From positions 1 through 18,665 of the forward strand of contig CAZGAU010000105.1 in the NCBI GenBank assembly GCA_964523725.1: DNA of 18,665 nucleotides, in the 5' to 3' direction. Position numbers and translations under genes: made by a program. Below are positions 1-6,800 of this stretch, in pieces. The notes below the pieces were generated by a model that saw only the letters and a list, made by a program, of their open reading frames with translations, was not told the DNA's origin and did not search any database. Source of the DNA: JADJNW01 sp964523725. GTDB taxonomy: Bacteria; Bacteroidota; Bacteroidia; Chitinophagales; Saprospiraceae. The stretch's first letter is position 1; each line of letters starts with the position of its first letter.

Positions 1-365
1 ACCCGAAACTCCCAGTTTTTTTGGGCGCCAAACATAGTAAACAGATTCGGGCGCGAGGAAAGCGGAATGAAAGCTTTTTTATATAAAAAATTGATTCGCA
101 CGTTCTTCAACTCCGGGAAATAACGCAGAGCCAGCAGCGTTTGCAGTTCATAACCAGGCAGCAGCGTTTTGTGGTTGCCGAACTCTTTTTTCAATACATC
201 CATTTGCATTGCCCAGTAAAGTGAATCCAGTTGCCGAACTGGCATGATTTTGGGAGGTACAAGTTCCTGTTGGGGGCTCACTTTCGGAAAAAGCAAAACT
301 GCACCGAAGAACAGCATAATGCCCAGGAGGATGAACAAAATGACACGTAGTAACTTTTTGAACAT
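1..365 (-). CDS. N-terminal part of an unrecognised membrane-anchored protein (runs off the window)
   Basis: An open frame with no stop reads leftward from an ATG at 365 to the window edge (121 codons). It begins MFKKLLRVILFILLGIMLFF, with two lysines and one arginine followed by a hydrophobic stretch to about residue 27. This looks like an uncleaved signal anchor or single membrane helix, with the rest outside the cytoplasm. The following part is soluble, mixed alpha/beta in composition, and ends ...LFTMFGAQKNWEFR at the edge. I do not recognise the family. The gene is divergent from the lipoprotein at 687, and a near-consensus minus-strand promoter core lies at 393-400. The reading frame and start look solid; the function is unknown. 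Confidence 0.75.
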   Translation of the reverse strand, partial: MFKKLLRVILFILLGIMLFFGAVLLFPKVSPQQELVPPKIMPVRQLDSLYWAMQMDVLKKEFGNHKTLLPGYELQTLLALRYFPELKNVRINFLYKKAFIPLSSRPNLFTMFGAQKNWEFR

Positions 366-392
366 GGTATGTTAGGTTTGCTTAGGTCATTG

Positions 393-400
393 TAAAGATA
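393..400 (-). promoter_or_regulatory. possible -7 element for the truncated minus-strand gene
   Basis: On the minus strand this reads TATCTTTA, seven of eight positions of the Bacteroidota TAnnTTTG core, 28 bases before the ATG at 365. No clear -33 TTTG is visible, so the call is weak. Confidence 0.3.
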
Positions 401-507
401 GAATTTCCTGACAACTTGAATGGAAAAGACTTCCGGAGCGCCGGAACATTATATTAATATTTTTATAAAGTTTTTTCTGGAAAGCCTGAATTCAAATAGG
501 TTTTCCT

Positions 508-515
508 TATTTTTG
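508..515 (+). promoter_or_regulatory. Bacteroidota -7 promoter element for the lipoprotein gene at 687
   Basis: TATTTTTG matches the TAnnTTTG consensus exactly. It lies about 170 bases before the ATG at 687, so the transcript would have a long leader that contains the perfect hairpin at 601-633. A -33 TTTG is not clear; a T-rich run ending near 477 is the best candidate. Confidence 0.45.
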
Positions 516-600
516 CGCATCAATCTCTGGAAAAAATATTCTCATCCAGCGTTACCCAGACAAAATAAACACGTCTAAGAAGCAGAGCCTCAGTATGGAA

Positions 601-633
601 ATTTACAATGTGAAACCCATTCACATTGTAAAT
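601..633 (+). other. perfect 14-bp inverted repeat in the lipoprotein leader
   Basis: ATTTACAATGTGAA (601-614) and its exact reverse complement (620-633) flank a five-base loop ACCCA. It lies between the putative promoter at 508 and the start codon at 687. In RNA it would form a stable hairpin; in DNA it could be a dimeric repressor site. No T-run follows directly, so it is not a standard terminator. The region 366-686 otherwise holds only the two promoter cores. Confidence 0.7.
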
Positions 634-686
634 CTCATTTTATTAAAAATAACTACCATTTATTAATCTAAAACCGTTAACCAATT

Positions 687-1646
687 ATGAAAAAGTTTTT
701 GTTCCAACTTCTGGGTTTGACAATTTTATGCAATGTAATTCTTACTAGCTGTGCTGAAGATGATCCCCTGGGAACTGGCGGCACGCCTCTGGCTCCTGTA
801 GCGAGTCTGGTGGTAGAAAGTGGTTTTGTGAGCGATACCGCTACCATTGATCCCGGCAAAGAATTTAAAGTGAAACTGCGCCTGCAAACCGGCAGTGATG
901 AGCTGAGGTCGGTGAAAATTCTGGAAGATGGTGTCAACCTCGCGCCTGCCCGCTTTAAAATCAATGGCGGCAATATTACAGCCAATAATCCATTCTTGAT
1001 CACTGGTACAAGTAAGACCGGTGCTACTTATGAAATCACCGTTACAGCACATGAAGGTTTTCAAGTGACCAAGCGCTATACCTTTGAGGTCACTTCCGAT
1101 GATAACCTGACCGATGATGTTTTTGTCACCATCACCACCTCCGAAGAGCCAGGTACTCCGGTTATGGAATTAACAGGTAAATTGCTCAAAAATCAATCAG
1201 GACCTGCCGGACAAGGCGGTTTGGATCTGGATACCGGCGAAAGCGTAGGCAGTGTAATGTCTAATACGGGCAATCCTGCCATTGATACTTCTTACAAAAG
1301 AGCCGAAATTAATGACGAAGGTAATGTTTCTACAACTTCACAAACCTGGAAGCAACAGATTTCTGCTGTGCAATCAAATGGGGCTTCTATCCGTTACCCC
1401 GGTGATAACCTGCCTGAAAACTTTAGCTACGCAAATATCAAGTTCAAAGAGGAAATTCAGGCAGCATACGAAACCGGAAAAGAGTTTACCCTTTCGGATG
1501 GCACAGAGCCGATCAGCAATCCGGTGAAGGAGGGCGATATTTTTCTGGTAAAAAGAGCCAGCAATTATTACATCATTAAAGTGACGAAAATTGTAGTAAC
1601 CCAGAACGATAATCAGGATTATTACGAATTTTCCATCAAAAAATAA
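687..1646 (+). CDS. predicted surface lipoprotein of unknown function
   Basis: 319 residues. The N-terminus MKKFLFQLLGLTILCNVILTSC is a type II signal peptide with lipobox LTSC and lipidated Cys22. The following AEDDPL is acidic, like the lipoprotein export signal known in Bacteroidota, so surface exposure is plausible. Residues about 35-140 are rich in alternating beta-strand residues and end with a YTFEVT strand, like an Ig-like or cadherin-like sandwich. The second half repeats small polar residues and ends YYIIKVTKIVVTQNDNQDYYEFSIKK. I see no catalytic motif. The gene stands alone, with its own promoter candidate at 508, a hairpin in the leader, and a strong terminator 26 bases after the stop. 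It may be an adhesion or substrate-binding surface protein, but this is only inference. Confidence 0.85.
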   Translation: MKKFLFQLLGLTILCNVILTSCAEDDPLGTGGTPLAPVASLVVESGFVSDTATIDPGKEFKVKLRLQTGSDELRSVKILEDGVNLAPARFKINGGNITANNPFLITGTSKTGATYEITVTAHEGFQVTKRYTFEVTSDDNLTDDVFVTITTSEEPGTPVMELTGKLLKNQSGPAGQGGLDLDTGESVGSVMSNTGNPAIDTSYKRAEINDEGNVSTTSQTWKQQISAVQSNGASIRYPGDNLPENFSYANIKFKEEIQAAYETGKEFTLSDGTEPISNPVKEGDIFLVKRASNYYIIKVTKIVVTQNDNQDYYEFSIKK

Positions 1647-1671
1647 GACGGATTAAAGTTTCAGCGTTAAA

Positions 1672-1701
1672 GACCTGTCGGCAACCCGGCGGGTCTTTTT
1701 T
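1672..1701 (+). terminator. intrinsic terminator of the lipoprotein gene
   Basis: A 10-bp stem, GACCTGTCGG (1672-1681) with CCGGCGGGTC (1686-1695), includes two G-U pairs, has loop CAAC and is followed by six T. It lies 25 bases after the stop at 1646 and separates this gene from the next. Confidence 0.9.
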
Positions 1702-1785
1702 GTCCAAAAAATGTGGCGAATGGGGCGCTGATCCGTTATAAGATGGGTGTTGGGCTTGTAAAGCACGATATTTCCACATTTTCAC

Positions 1786-1793
1786 TATTTTTG
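1786..1793 (+). promoter_or_regulatory. Bacteroidota -7 promoter element for the secreted protein at 1814
   Basis: TATTTTTG is an exact TAnnTTTG match, 20 bases before the ATG at 1814, so the leader would be short. The -33 element is not obvious. Confidence 0.5.
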
Positions 1794-1813
1794 CACGAAT
1801 AATTCAGTCACAT

Positions 1814-2392
1814 ATGAGAAAGCTGCTTGTTATTGCCTTAACTTATTGCCTCTTTATCAATGTGTTGTCCGCCCAGTGTGATCTTGCGGTAGATGAAGTG
1901 GATCCTTTTGACAGTACGCGGCTGATTGCTGCCAAACCTATAGATGTCGGGTACAAAATTCCCAGTCAGTTTACCTTGCCCGATGGCAATCTGAAGATGA
2001 TTGAGGAGGGCAAAGTCCTTTTTACCTATGCGGAAAATGATACTATCAATACTTTTTTTATGACGCTAGCCCTGGCGGAGCATACCTACCGCTCCATTGA
2101 CGAAGGCTTCAAAGTATGGCTGTTGTTATCGAATGAACGGGTGGTCGGGTTGTACAATGTCCCTGATAAAGGCGAATTTGACAAAAATACGAATATGCGC
2201 ATCTACCAACACACTTGCGTGGTGCCGCTCGATATGTTTTATGTACTTACCTATCTGAAAATCGAAAAAATCCGCGTGGAGTATAAAGGCTTTAAAAAAA
2301 CGCTCGAAATCCTGCCCGAGCAGCAAGCCGCCATTCAGGAAGCCATACGCTGCGTGGGCGAAGCCTCCGGGCAGTATCCGGTAAAACCATGA
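1814..2392 (+). CDS. small secreted protein of unknown function
   Basis: 192 residues. MRKLLVIALTYCLFINVLSAQ is a type I signal peptide with likely cleavage after SAQ, a form common in Bacteroidota exported proteins. The mature part is about 170 residues, acidic at first, with several strand-like segments and a late stretch KIEKIRVEYKGFKKTLEI. It has three mature cysteines: Cys22 right after the cleavage site, one in QHTCVVP and one in IRCVGE near the C-terminus, so a disulfide in the periplasm is possible. I recognise no domain. It is a single gene between the terminator at 1672 and the promoter at 2501, with its own -7 element 20 bases upstream. The start chosen gives the signal peptide and follows the promoter directly. 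Confidence 0.8.
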   Translation: MRKLLVIALTYCLFINVLSAQCDLAVDEVDPFDSTRLIAAKPIDVGYKIPSQFTLPDGNLKMIEEGKVLFTYAENDTINTFFMTLALAEHTYRSIDEGFKVWLLLSNERVVGLYNVPDKGEFDKNTNMRIYQHTCVVPLDMFYVLTYLKIEKIRVEYKGFKKTLEILPEQQAAIQEAIRCVGEASGQYPVKP

Positions 2393-2404
2393 TGTGGCGT
2401 ATAA

Positions 2405-2427
2405 TTTTTTGTAAATGAAATGATTGT
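2405..2427 (+). repeat. copy 1 of a dispersed 23-bp intergenic element
   Basis: This 23-base stretch matches 6594-6616 at 21 of 23 positions; the shared core is TTTTTTGTAAATGAA. Both copies lie on the same strand in the first 100 bases downstream of a stop codon. The role is unknown. Confidence 0.5.
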
Positions 2428-2477
2428 CATAATAATGTAGCCTAATCTCCGGAGCTTGCAGGATTAATTCAAACGTC

Positions 2478-2508
2478 TTGGTTTTCACTCGCTGAATTGC
2501 TAAATTTG
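2478..2508 (+). promoter_or_regulatory. promoter of the crotonase - E1 operon
   Basis: TTG at 2478-2480, 20 bases, then TAAATTTG at 2501-2508, which fits the Bacteroidota TTTG-N19-21-TAnnTTTG promoter apart from one base of the -33 box. The start codon is at 2613, so the leader would be about 100 bases and would contain the octamer inverted repeat at 2531-2604. Confidence 0.55.
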
Positions 2509-2530
2509 CGAACGAACATTCGTTTTTTTT

Positions 2531-2604
2531 GGAGTGTTGGAAAACAGGAATAATGGAATATTGAGCTTTCTGTTTTGCAGCATTCCAATATTCCAATATT
2601 CCAA
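2531..2604 (+). repeat. octamer-periodic inverted repeat, copy 1
   Basis: The left arm consists of four degenerate octamers GGAGTGTT, GGAAAACA, GGAATAAT, GGAATATT (2531-2562). The right arm is ATTCCAAT, ATTCCAAT, ATTCC (2582-2602). Bases 2547-2563 and 2586-2602 are complementary at 16 of 17 positions around a 22-base loop. The element lies between the promoter and the start codon at 2613. A second element with the same design lies at 11120-11222. Confidence 0.75.
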
Positions 2605-2612
2605 GCAATATT

Positions 2613-3386
2613 ATGCAAGACTTCACCAAACTAGGCTCCGTCGATACCACGCTGGAAAACGGTATTGCTACCATTGAATTCCAGCATCCGGCGCACAACT
2701 CCATGCCCGGACAATTACTTGCCAAACTCGCTAATGCGATCTCTGATGCCGGCGAAAACGATTCTGTGAAGCTGATTGTTCTCAAAAGTGCGGGCGACCG
2801 TACCTTTTGTGCAGGCGCAAGTTTTGATGAACTTGCGGCAATCGAAGATTTGGAAAATGGAACCCGGTTTTTCATGGGTTTTGCCAATGTGATCAACGCG
2901 ATGCGCAAGTGCCCGAAATTCATCATCGGACGTATTCAGGGTAAAGCAGTAGGCGGTGGCGTCGGCTTGGCAGCTGCTACAGATTATTGCATGGCGACCA
3001 AGTACGCCTCGGTGAAGCTGAGCGAACTGGCGGTGGGCATTGGTCCTTTTGTAGTAGGGCCGGCGGTAGAGCGCAAGGTTGGAACCTCGGCATTCACCCA
3101 GCTGGCAATCAACGCGACCGAGTGGCAGACTGCCGAGTGGGCAAAGGAAAAGGGCTTGTTTAATGAGGTATTTCCAACCATCGAGCAAATGGACGCTTAC
3201 ATAGTACACTTGTCTGAAAAATTGGTAGCTTCCAATCCAGATGCGATGCGGTATCTAAAAAATGTTTTCTGGAAGGGAACAGAACATTGGGAAACCCTGC
3301 TGTCCGAACGGGCAGCCATGAGTGGTCAACTTGTTATGTCGGATTTTACAAAAAAAGCGATTGCAGCATTTAAAAATAAAGCATAA
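2613..3386 (+). CDS. enoyl-CoA hydratase/isomerase family (crotonase) protein, possibly methylglutaconyl-CoA hydratase-like
   Basis: 257 residues, the usual length for the crotonase fold. The two oxyanion-hole loops are clear: TFCAGASFDEL (64-74) and KAVGGGVGLAAATDYCMA (111-128). Of the two catalytic glutamates of classical enoyl-CoA hydratase, the first position (after GGG) is Gly118 here, while the second is kept as Glu139 in KLSELAVGIGPFVVGP. As I recall the family, the same arrangement, with one Glu and a G-L after GGG, occurs in LiuC-type methylglutaconyl-CoA hydratases. It heads an operon that also holds the fused E1 of a 2-oxoacid dehydrogenase, which makes leucine/isoleucine/valine breakdown a reasonable role. 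It could equally be an isomerase. No signal peptide, so it is cytoplasmic. Its stop overlaps the next start (TAATG). Confidence 0.88.
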   Translation: MQDFTKLGSVDTTLENGIATIEFQHPAHNSMPGQLLAKLANAISDAGENDSVKLIVLKSAGDRTFCAGASFDELAAIEDLENGTRFFMGFANVINAMRKCPKFIIGRIQGKAVGGGVGLAAATDYCMATKYASVKLSELAVGIGPFVVGPAVERKVGTSAFTQLAINATEWQTAEWAKEKGLFNEVFPTIEQMDAYIVHLSEKLVASNPDAMRYLKNVFWKGTEHWETLLSERAAMSGQLVMSDFTKKAIAAFKNKA

Positions 3387-3643
3387 TGGCAAAATTTGAT
3401 GCGATCATTCAACAGTTTTTGAAAACCGTTGAAAACCAGTTGAAAGCAAATAAACCAATCGAAACCCGGCAAACCCTGGAAAGGTTAAAAGGGCTGGGGT
3501 ACACTGAGCAAGAGGCTAAAAAATTGATCGCACAGTGCGTGGCTAGTGAAATGTTTCAGGTGATGGAATCGAATGAACCTTACAACGAAGAACGCTATGT
3601 GGCGCTGCTGAAAAAGCTGCCGGAATCCCCGGAAATAAAGTGA
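3386..3643 (+). CDS. small helical protein translationally coupled to the crotonase
   Basis: 85 residues. Its ATG overlaps the stop of the previous gene as TAATG, so translation is probably coupled. It is almost fully helical: residues 1-33 form one long amphipathic helix, then RLKGLGYTEQEAKKLIAQCV looks like a helix-turn-helix of the UBA-like or small-bundle type, and EPYNEERYVALLKKLPE closes it. The YNEERYVALLKKLP ending resembles short C-terminal modules seen in other bacterial proteins, but I cannot name the family. No membrane segment or metal motif. Context suggests a partner or stability factor for an enzyme of the operon; that is inference. Confidence 0.75.
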   Translation: MAKFDAIIQQFLKTVENQLKANKPIETRQTLERLKGLGYTEQEAKKLIAQCVASEMFQVMESNEPYNEERYVALLKKLPESPEIK

Positions 3644-3653
3644 CTTTGAGGCG

Positions 3654-3685
3654 AAGAGACCGGGTGACCAAGAGACCGATTCACC
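3654..3685 (+). repeat. four degenerate octamers in an intra-operon spacer
   Basis: The spacer before 3710 reads AAGAGACC, GGGTGACC, AAGAGACC, GATTCACC without gaps. The first and third units are identical, and every unit ends in ACC. The 8-base period is the same as in the elements at 2531 and 11120 though the sequence differs. Confidence 0.6.
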
Positions 3686-3709
3686 GTAAACCGTTACACC
3701 AATAAAAAC

Positions 3710-4351
3710 ATGCAAGAATTTTTAAAGCCAACCAACCTTCTGGACGCGGATGATCCGCAGATTCAATCTTTTGCCGAGCGCGTTACGCAAGGATCGCGTG
3801 CCGATATTCAAAAAGCGGTGCGGATTTATTACGCCGTCCGGGATGGCTGGAAATATAATCCTTACAATATCAGCTTTAAGCCGGAAGACATGCGGGCATC
3901 GGTCGTGTTGCACAAGGAAGACGGCCATTGCCTGGATAAAGCCGTACTCATGATTGCCTTGCTGCGGGCGGTAGGCGTTCCGGCGCGGCTGCGTTTGGCC
4001 AAAGTGCGCAACCACATTGCCGCCGAGCGAATGATCGAATTTTTTGGAATTGATGAACTCACGCCGCACGGTTATGTTGAAATTTTGATCAATGGCCAGT
4101 GGGTAAAAGCAACGCCTGCCTTTAATCAGGAACTTTGCGACAAGCTGGGCGTGGCGCCCCTGGAATTTGACGGACAGAACGACTCTATTTTCCAGGAGTT
4201 TGATAAAGCGGGTGGTCAGTTTATGGAATACCTCGAAGATTATGGTTCCTTTGCTGATGTACCATTGGACTTTATTAAAGAGAATATGAAACAGCATTAT
4301 CCGAAGTTTTTTAGTGAAGAACACCTGGTATTTAATACTCAGGCACTTTAA
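3710..4351 (+). CDS. transglutaminase-like (papain-fold) protein
   Basis: 213 residues, cytoplasmic. The transglutaminase-like core spans about 35-140: a helix AVRIYYAVRDGWKYNP, then SVVLHKEDGHCLDKAVLMIALLRAVGVPARLRL containing the catalytic Cys74 at the helix start, then His120 in LTPHGYVEILINGQWVKA. The third triad position, normally Asp in a W-x-x-x-D-x-T context, reads KATPAFNQ here (Ala134), so the Asp is absent or replaced by another residue. The Cys and His are intact. It probably cleaves or modifies a peptide or amide bond, but the substrate is unknown. It lies between the small coupled protein and the fused E1, 66 bases after the former and 82 before the latter, both gaps holding short-period repeats. 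Co-transcription is likely from the common strand and lack of terminators. Confidence 0.85.
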   Translation: MQEFLKPTNLLDADDPQIQSFAERVTQGSRADIQKAVRIYYAVRDGWKYNPYNISFKPEDMRASVVLHKEDGHCLDKAVLMIALLRAVGVPARLRLAKVRNHIAAERMIEFFGIDELTPHGYVEILINGQWVKATPAFNQELCDKLGVAPLEFDGQNDSIFQEFDKAGGQFMEYLEDYGSFADVPLDFIKENMKQHYPKFFSEEHLVFNTQAL

Positions 4352-4394
4352 AAGTACAGTCTGATTATTAGACATTAATAAACAAAAAACCAAG

Positions 4395-4422
4395 TACTAA
4401 ATACCGGATACCGCATACTAAA
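4395..4422 (+). repeat. four degenerate heptamers upstream of the fused E1
   Basis: The spacer before 4434 reads TACTAAA, TACCGGA, TACCGCA, TACTAAA, a 7-base period with the first and last units identical. It ends 11 bases before the ATG. It resembles the short-period spacer arrays elsewhere in the window. Confidence 0.55.
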
Positions 4423-4433
4423 TAAAGCCAAAC

Positions 4434-6506
4434 ATGTTGAAAACCAGAACTCAAATCGCAAAAAAAACATTGCTCCAGGCCTTCCGGCTCATGGCCACCG
4501 CCAAAGTTATGACGGAAGTATATGAAGAAAATTTTAAATTCGTTGCCAAGTACGTGCATGCTACCTCCCGCGGCCACGAAGCGATTCAACTGGCTACGGC
4601 CATGCAGTTGCTTCCGCAGGACTGGGTGTCGCCTTACTACCGCGATGATGCCATGCTTCTGGGCATCGGCATGCGCCCTTACGATTTGATGTTGCAACTC
4701 ATGGCCAAGCGCGATGATCCTTTTTCGGGCGGGCGCACCTATTATTCGCATCCGAGTTTAAAAGACCCGGATAAACCCCAAATTCCTCACCAATCCTCAG
4801 CCACCGGCATGCAGGCTATTCCAACCACCGGCATTGCAATGGGCATTCAGTATCGGGAATTGATACCGGAATTGAAGGACGATTTTAAAGAAAAACCGCT
4901 CGTGGTCTGCTCTTTGGGCGATGCCTCGGTGACCGAAGGCGAAGTGGCGGAAGCCTTTCAAATGGCGGCTTTGCGTCAATTACCTATTATTTATCTGGTG
5001 CAGGATAACGGCTGGGACATTTCCGCGAATGCAGAAGAAACCCGCGCCCAGAATGCCGCCGAATACGCCCAGGGCTTTAAAGGGCTGGAAACAAGAAGCA
5101 TTGACGGCAGCGATTTTTTTGAATGTTATCAAACCTTACAGGAAGTTATTGCCACCGTACGCAAGGAACGCCGACCTTTTCTAGTGCATGCGCGCGTGCC
5201 TTTGCTCAATCACCATACCTCCGGGGTGCGCAAGGAATGGTACCGTGACGATCTGGAAGAGCACCAGGAGCGCGATCCTTATCCGTTTTTTAGAAATCAA
5301 TTGCTGGAAGAAGGTATTTCCGAAAAGGAATTGGCAAAAATAGAGAAAGAAGCCCGCGAGCTCGTTCTTGCCGATTTTGTGGAAGCTAAAGACGCTGAAG
5401 ATCCACGCCCCGAAGATTTATTTACCCACGATTTTGCGCCAACGCCCATCACTGAAGAACGCGGCGAACGCGCACCTTCCCATAAGCAACCCACCGTAAT
5501 GGTGGACAGCGCGCTTTTTGCCATCGAAGAGCTCATGCGCGAGCACCCGGAATGCTTGCTTTACGGACAAGACGTGGGTGGTCGGCTCGGCGGTGTATTC
5601 CGTGAGGCCGCAACCTTGGCTCAGAAATTCGGAGATCATCGTGTGTTCAATACGCCGATTCAGGAAGCTTTTATCGTGGGAAGCACGGTGGGCATGTCGG
5701 CGGTCGGTTTGAAGCCGATTGTGGAAGTGCAGTTTGCCGATTACATCTGGCCGGGTTTGAATCAATTATTCACAGAAGTCAGTCGTTCCTGCTATTTATC
5801 AAATGGAAAATTCCCGGTGAGCATGATCCTGCGCGTGCCCATTGGCGCTTACGGCAGCGGCGGGCCTTATCATTCTTCGAGTGTGGAGTCGGTGGTGACA
5901 AATATCCGGGGCATCAAAATTGCCTACCCCAGCACCGGTGCGGATTTGAAAGGCTTGATGAAATCTGCTTTTTATGACCCGAATCCGGTGGTGATTTTCG
6001 AACATAAAGGCTTGTACTGGAGCAAAGTACGTGGCACCGAAGCCGCCAGAACCATCGAGCCGGACAAAGATTACGTCATTCCGTTTGGCAAAGGAAGAAT
6101 CGCGCTGGAAGCCAATGCGGAAAAGGTGGCGAACGGTGAATCCCTGCTCGTGGTCACCTACGGTATGGGCGTGCATTGGGCGCTCAACGCTGCTAAACAA
6201 TTCGACGGCAGGGTAGCGGTGCTCGATTTGCGGACCCTCTATCCGCTGGATGAGGAGTTGATCTATGAAATGTCGAAAAAACACGGCAGAATCCTCGTGG
6301 TCACCGAAGAACCGGTGAATAATACCTTTGCGCAAAGCGTGGCTGCCCGCATCCAGGAACATTGCTTCGAATACCTCGACGCGCCGGTGCGCACCATCGG
6401 CTCGGAGAACATGCCGGCGATTCCATTGAACGAGACTCTGGAAAAGACCATGATTCCGAACATTGAAAAAGTAGCGAAGGCGATCGGGGATTTATTGGAA
6501 TATTGA
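4434..6506 (+). CDS. fused E1 alpha/beta subunit of a 2-oxoacid dehydrogenase (branched-chain type likely)
   Basis: 690 residues, the sum of an E1 alpha and an E1 beta chain. The alpha half (about 1-335) has the thiamine diphosphate/Mg site: GDASVTEGE at 162-170 and QDNGW at 190-194, plus the loop LNHHTSGVRKEWYRDD (258-273), which corresponds to the substrate-side loop of E1 alpha. The beta half (about 352-690) has LLYGQDVGGRLGGVF, TPIQEAFIVG with the ThDP-activating Glu411, ADYIWPGLNQL, and GGPYHSSSVES with His480. E1 decarboxylates a branched 2-oxoacid or pyruvate and acetylates the lipoyl group of E2; E2 and E3 are not in this window. Fused E1 chains of this type are common in Bacteroidota. 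The crotonase upstream supports branched-chain amino acid catabolism, though pyruvate cannot be excluded from sequence alone. Confidence 0.93.
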   Translation: MLKTRTQIAKKTLLQAFRLMATAKVMTEVYEENFKFVAKYVHATSRGHEAIQLATAMQLLPQDWVSPYYRDDAMLLGIGMRPYDLMLQLMAKRDDPFSGGRTYYSHPSLKDPDKPQIPHQSSATGMQAIPTTGIAMGIQYRELIPELKDDFKEKPLVVCSLGDASVTEGEVAEAFQMAALRQLPIIYLVQDNGWDISANAEETRAQNAAEYAQGFKGLETRSIDGSDFFECYQTLQEVIATVRKERRPFLVHARVPLLNHHTSGVRKEWYRDDLEEHQERDPYPFFRNQLLEEGISEKELAKIEKEARELVLADFVEAKDAEDPRPEDLFTHDFAPTPITEERGERAPSHKQPTVMVDSALFAIEELMREHPECLLYGQDVGGRLGGVFREAATLAQKFGDHRVFNTPIQEAFIVGSTVGMSAVGLKPIVEVQFADYIWPGLNQLFTEVSRSCYLSNGKFPVSMILRVPIGAYGSGGPYHSSSVESVVTNIRGIKIAYPSTGADLKGLMKSAFYDPNPVVIFEHKGLYWSKVRGTEAARTIEPDKDYVIPFGKGRIALEANAEKVANGESLLVVTYGMGVHWALNAAKQFDGRVAVLDLRTLYPLDEELIYEMSKKHGRILVVTEEPVNNTFAQSVAARIQEHCFEYLDAPVRTIGSENMPAIPLNETLEKTMIPNIEKVAKAIGDLLEY

Positions 6507-6800
6507 ATCAGTTATTTAGCAGAGAGTAAATAAAGAACGCCAATACAACTTAATAATCGTCATCCATTTAATTCGGGACAAATTATTATTTACTTTTTTG
6601 TAAATGAATTGATCGTTGTACATCACTTCTACTTGCTGCGCAAGTAAATGGGTCATTTTTCTGTAACGAAACAAACGCTTCAACCAGTTTGATTTTATTT
6701 AGTTTACTAATGCAATGCTGTAACTAAAAAATCATGATTATGTTTAGAATATTGCAATGATTCTGCTAAAAGAGTTCGCATATATAATGTTTTTAAGGGA
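6507..6800. other. AT-rich spacer between convergent genes
   Basis: Two genes converge here. It contains the second copy of the 23-bp element (6594-6616), an AT-rich stem ATTTAC/GTAAAT around six T (6588-6605), and a perfect 7-bp hairpin TACTTGC-TGC-GCAAGTA (6630-6646). Neither stem has a proper T-run, so a terminator is not certain. No gene seen. Confidence 0.6.
6594..6616 (+). repeat. copy 2 of a dispersed 23-bp intergenic element
   Basis: 21 of 23 bases match 2405-2427. The copy overlaps the weak stem at 6588-6605, so folding could be its conserved feature; the copy at 2405 has only the right half of that stem. Confidence 0.5.

Noticed and set aside
2126..2926. 266-residue minus-strand frame across 2126-2926
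   Set aside because: It spans the end of one real gene, a promoter and repeat region, and the start of another; the content is not protein-like.
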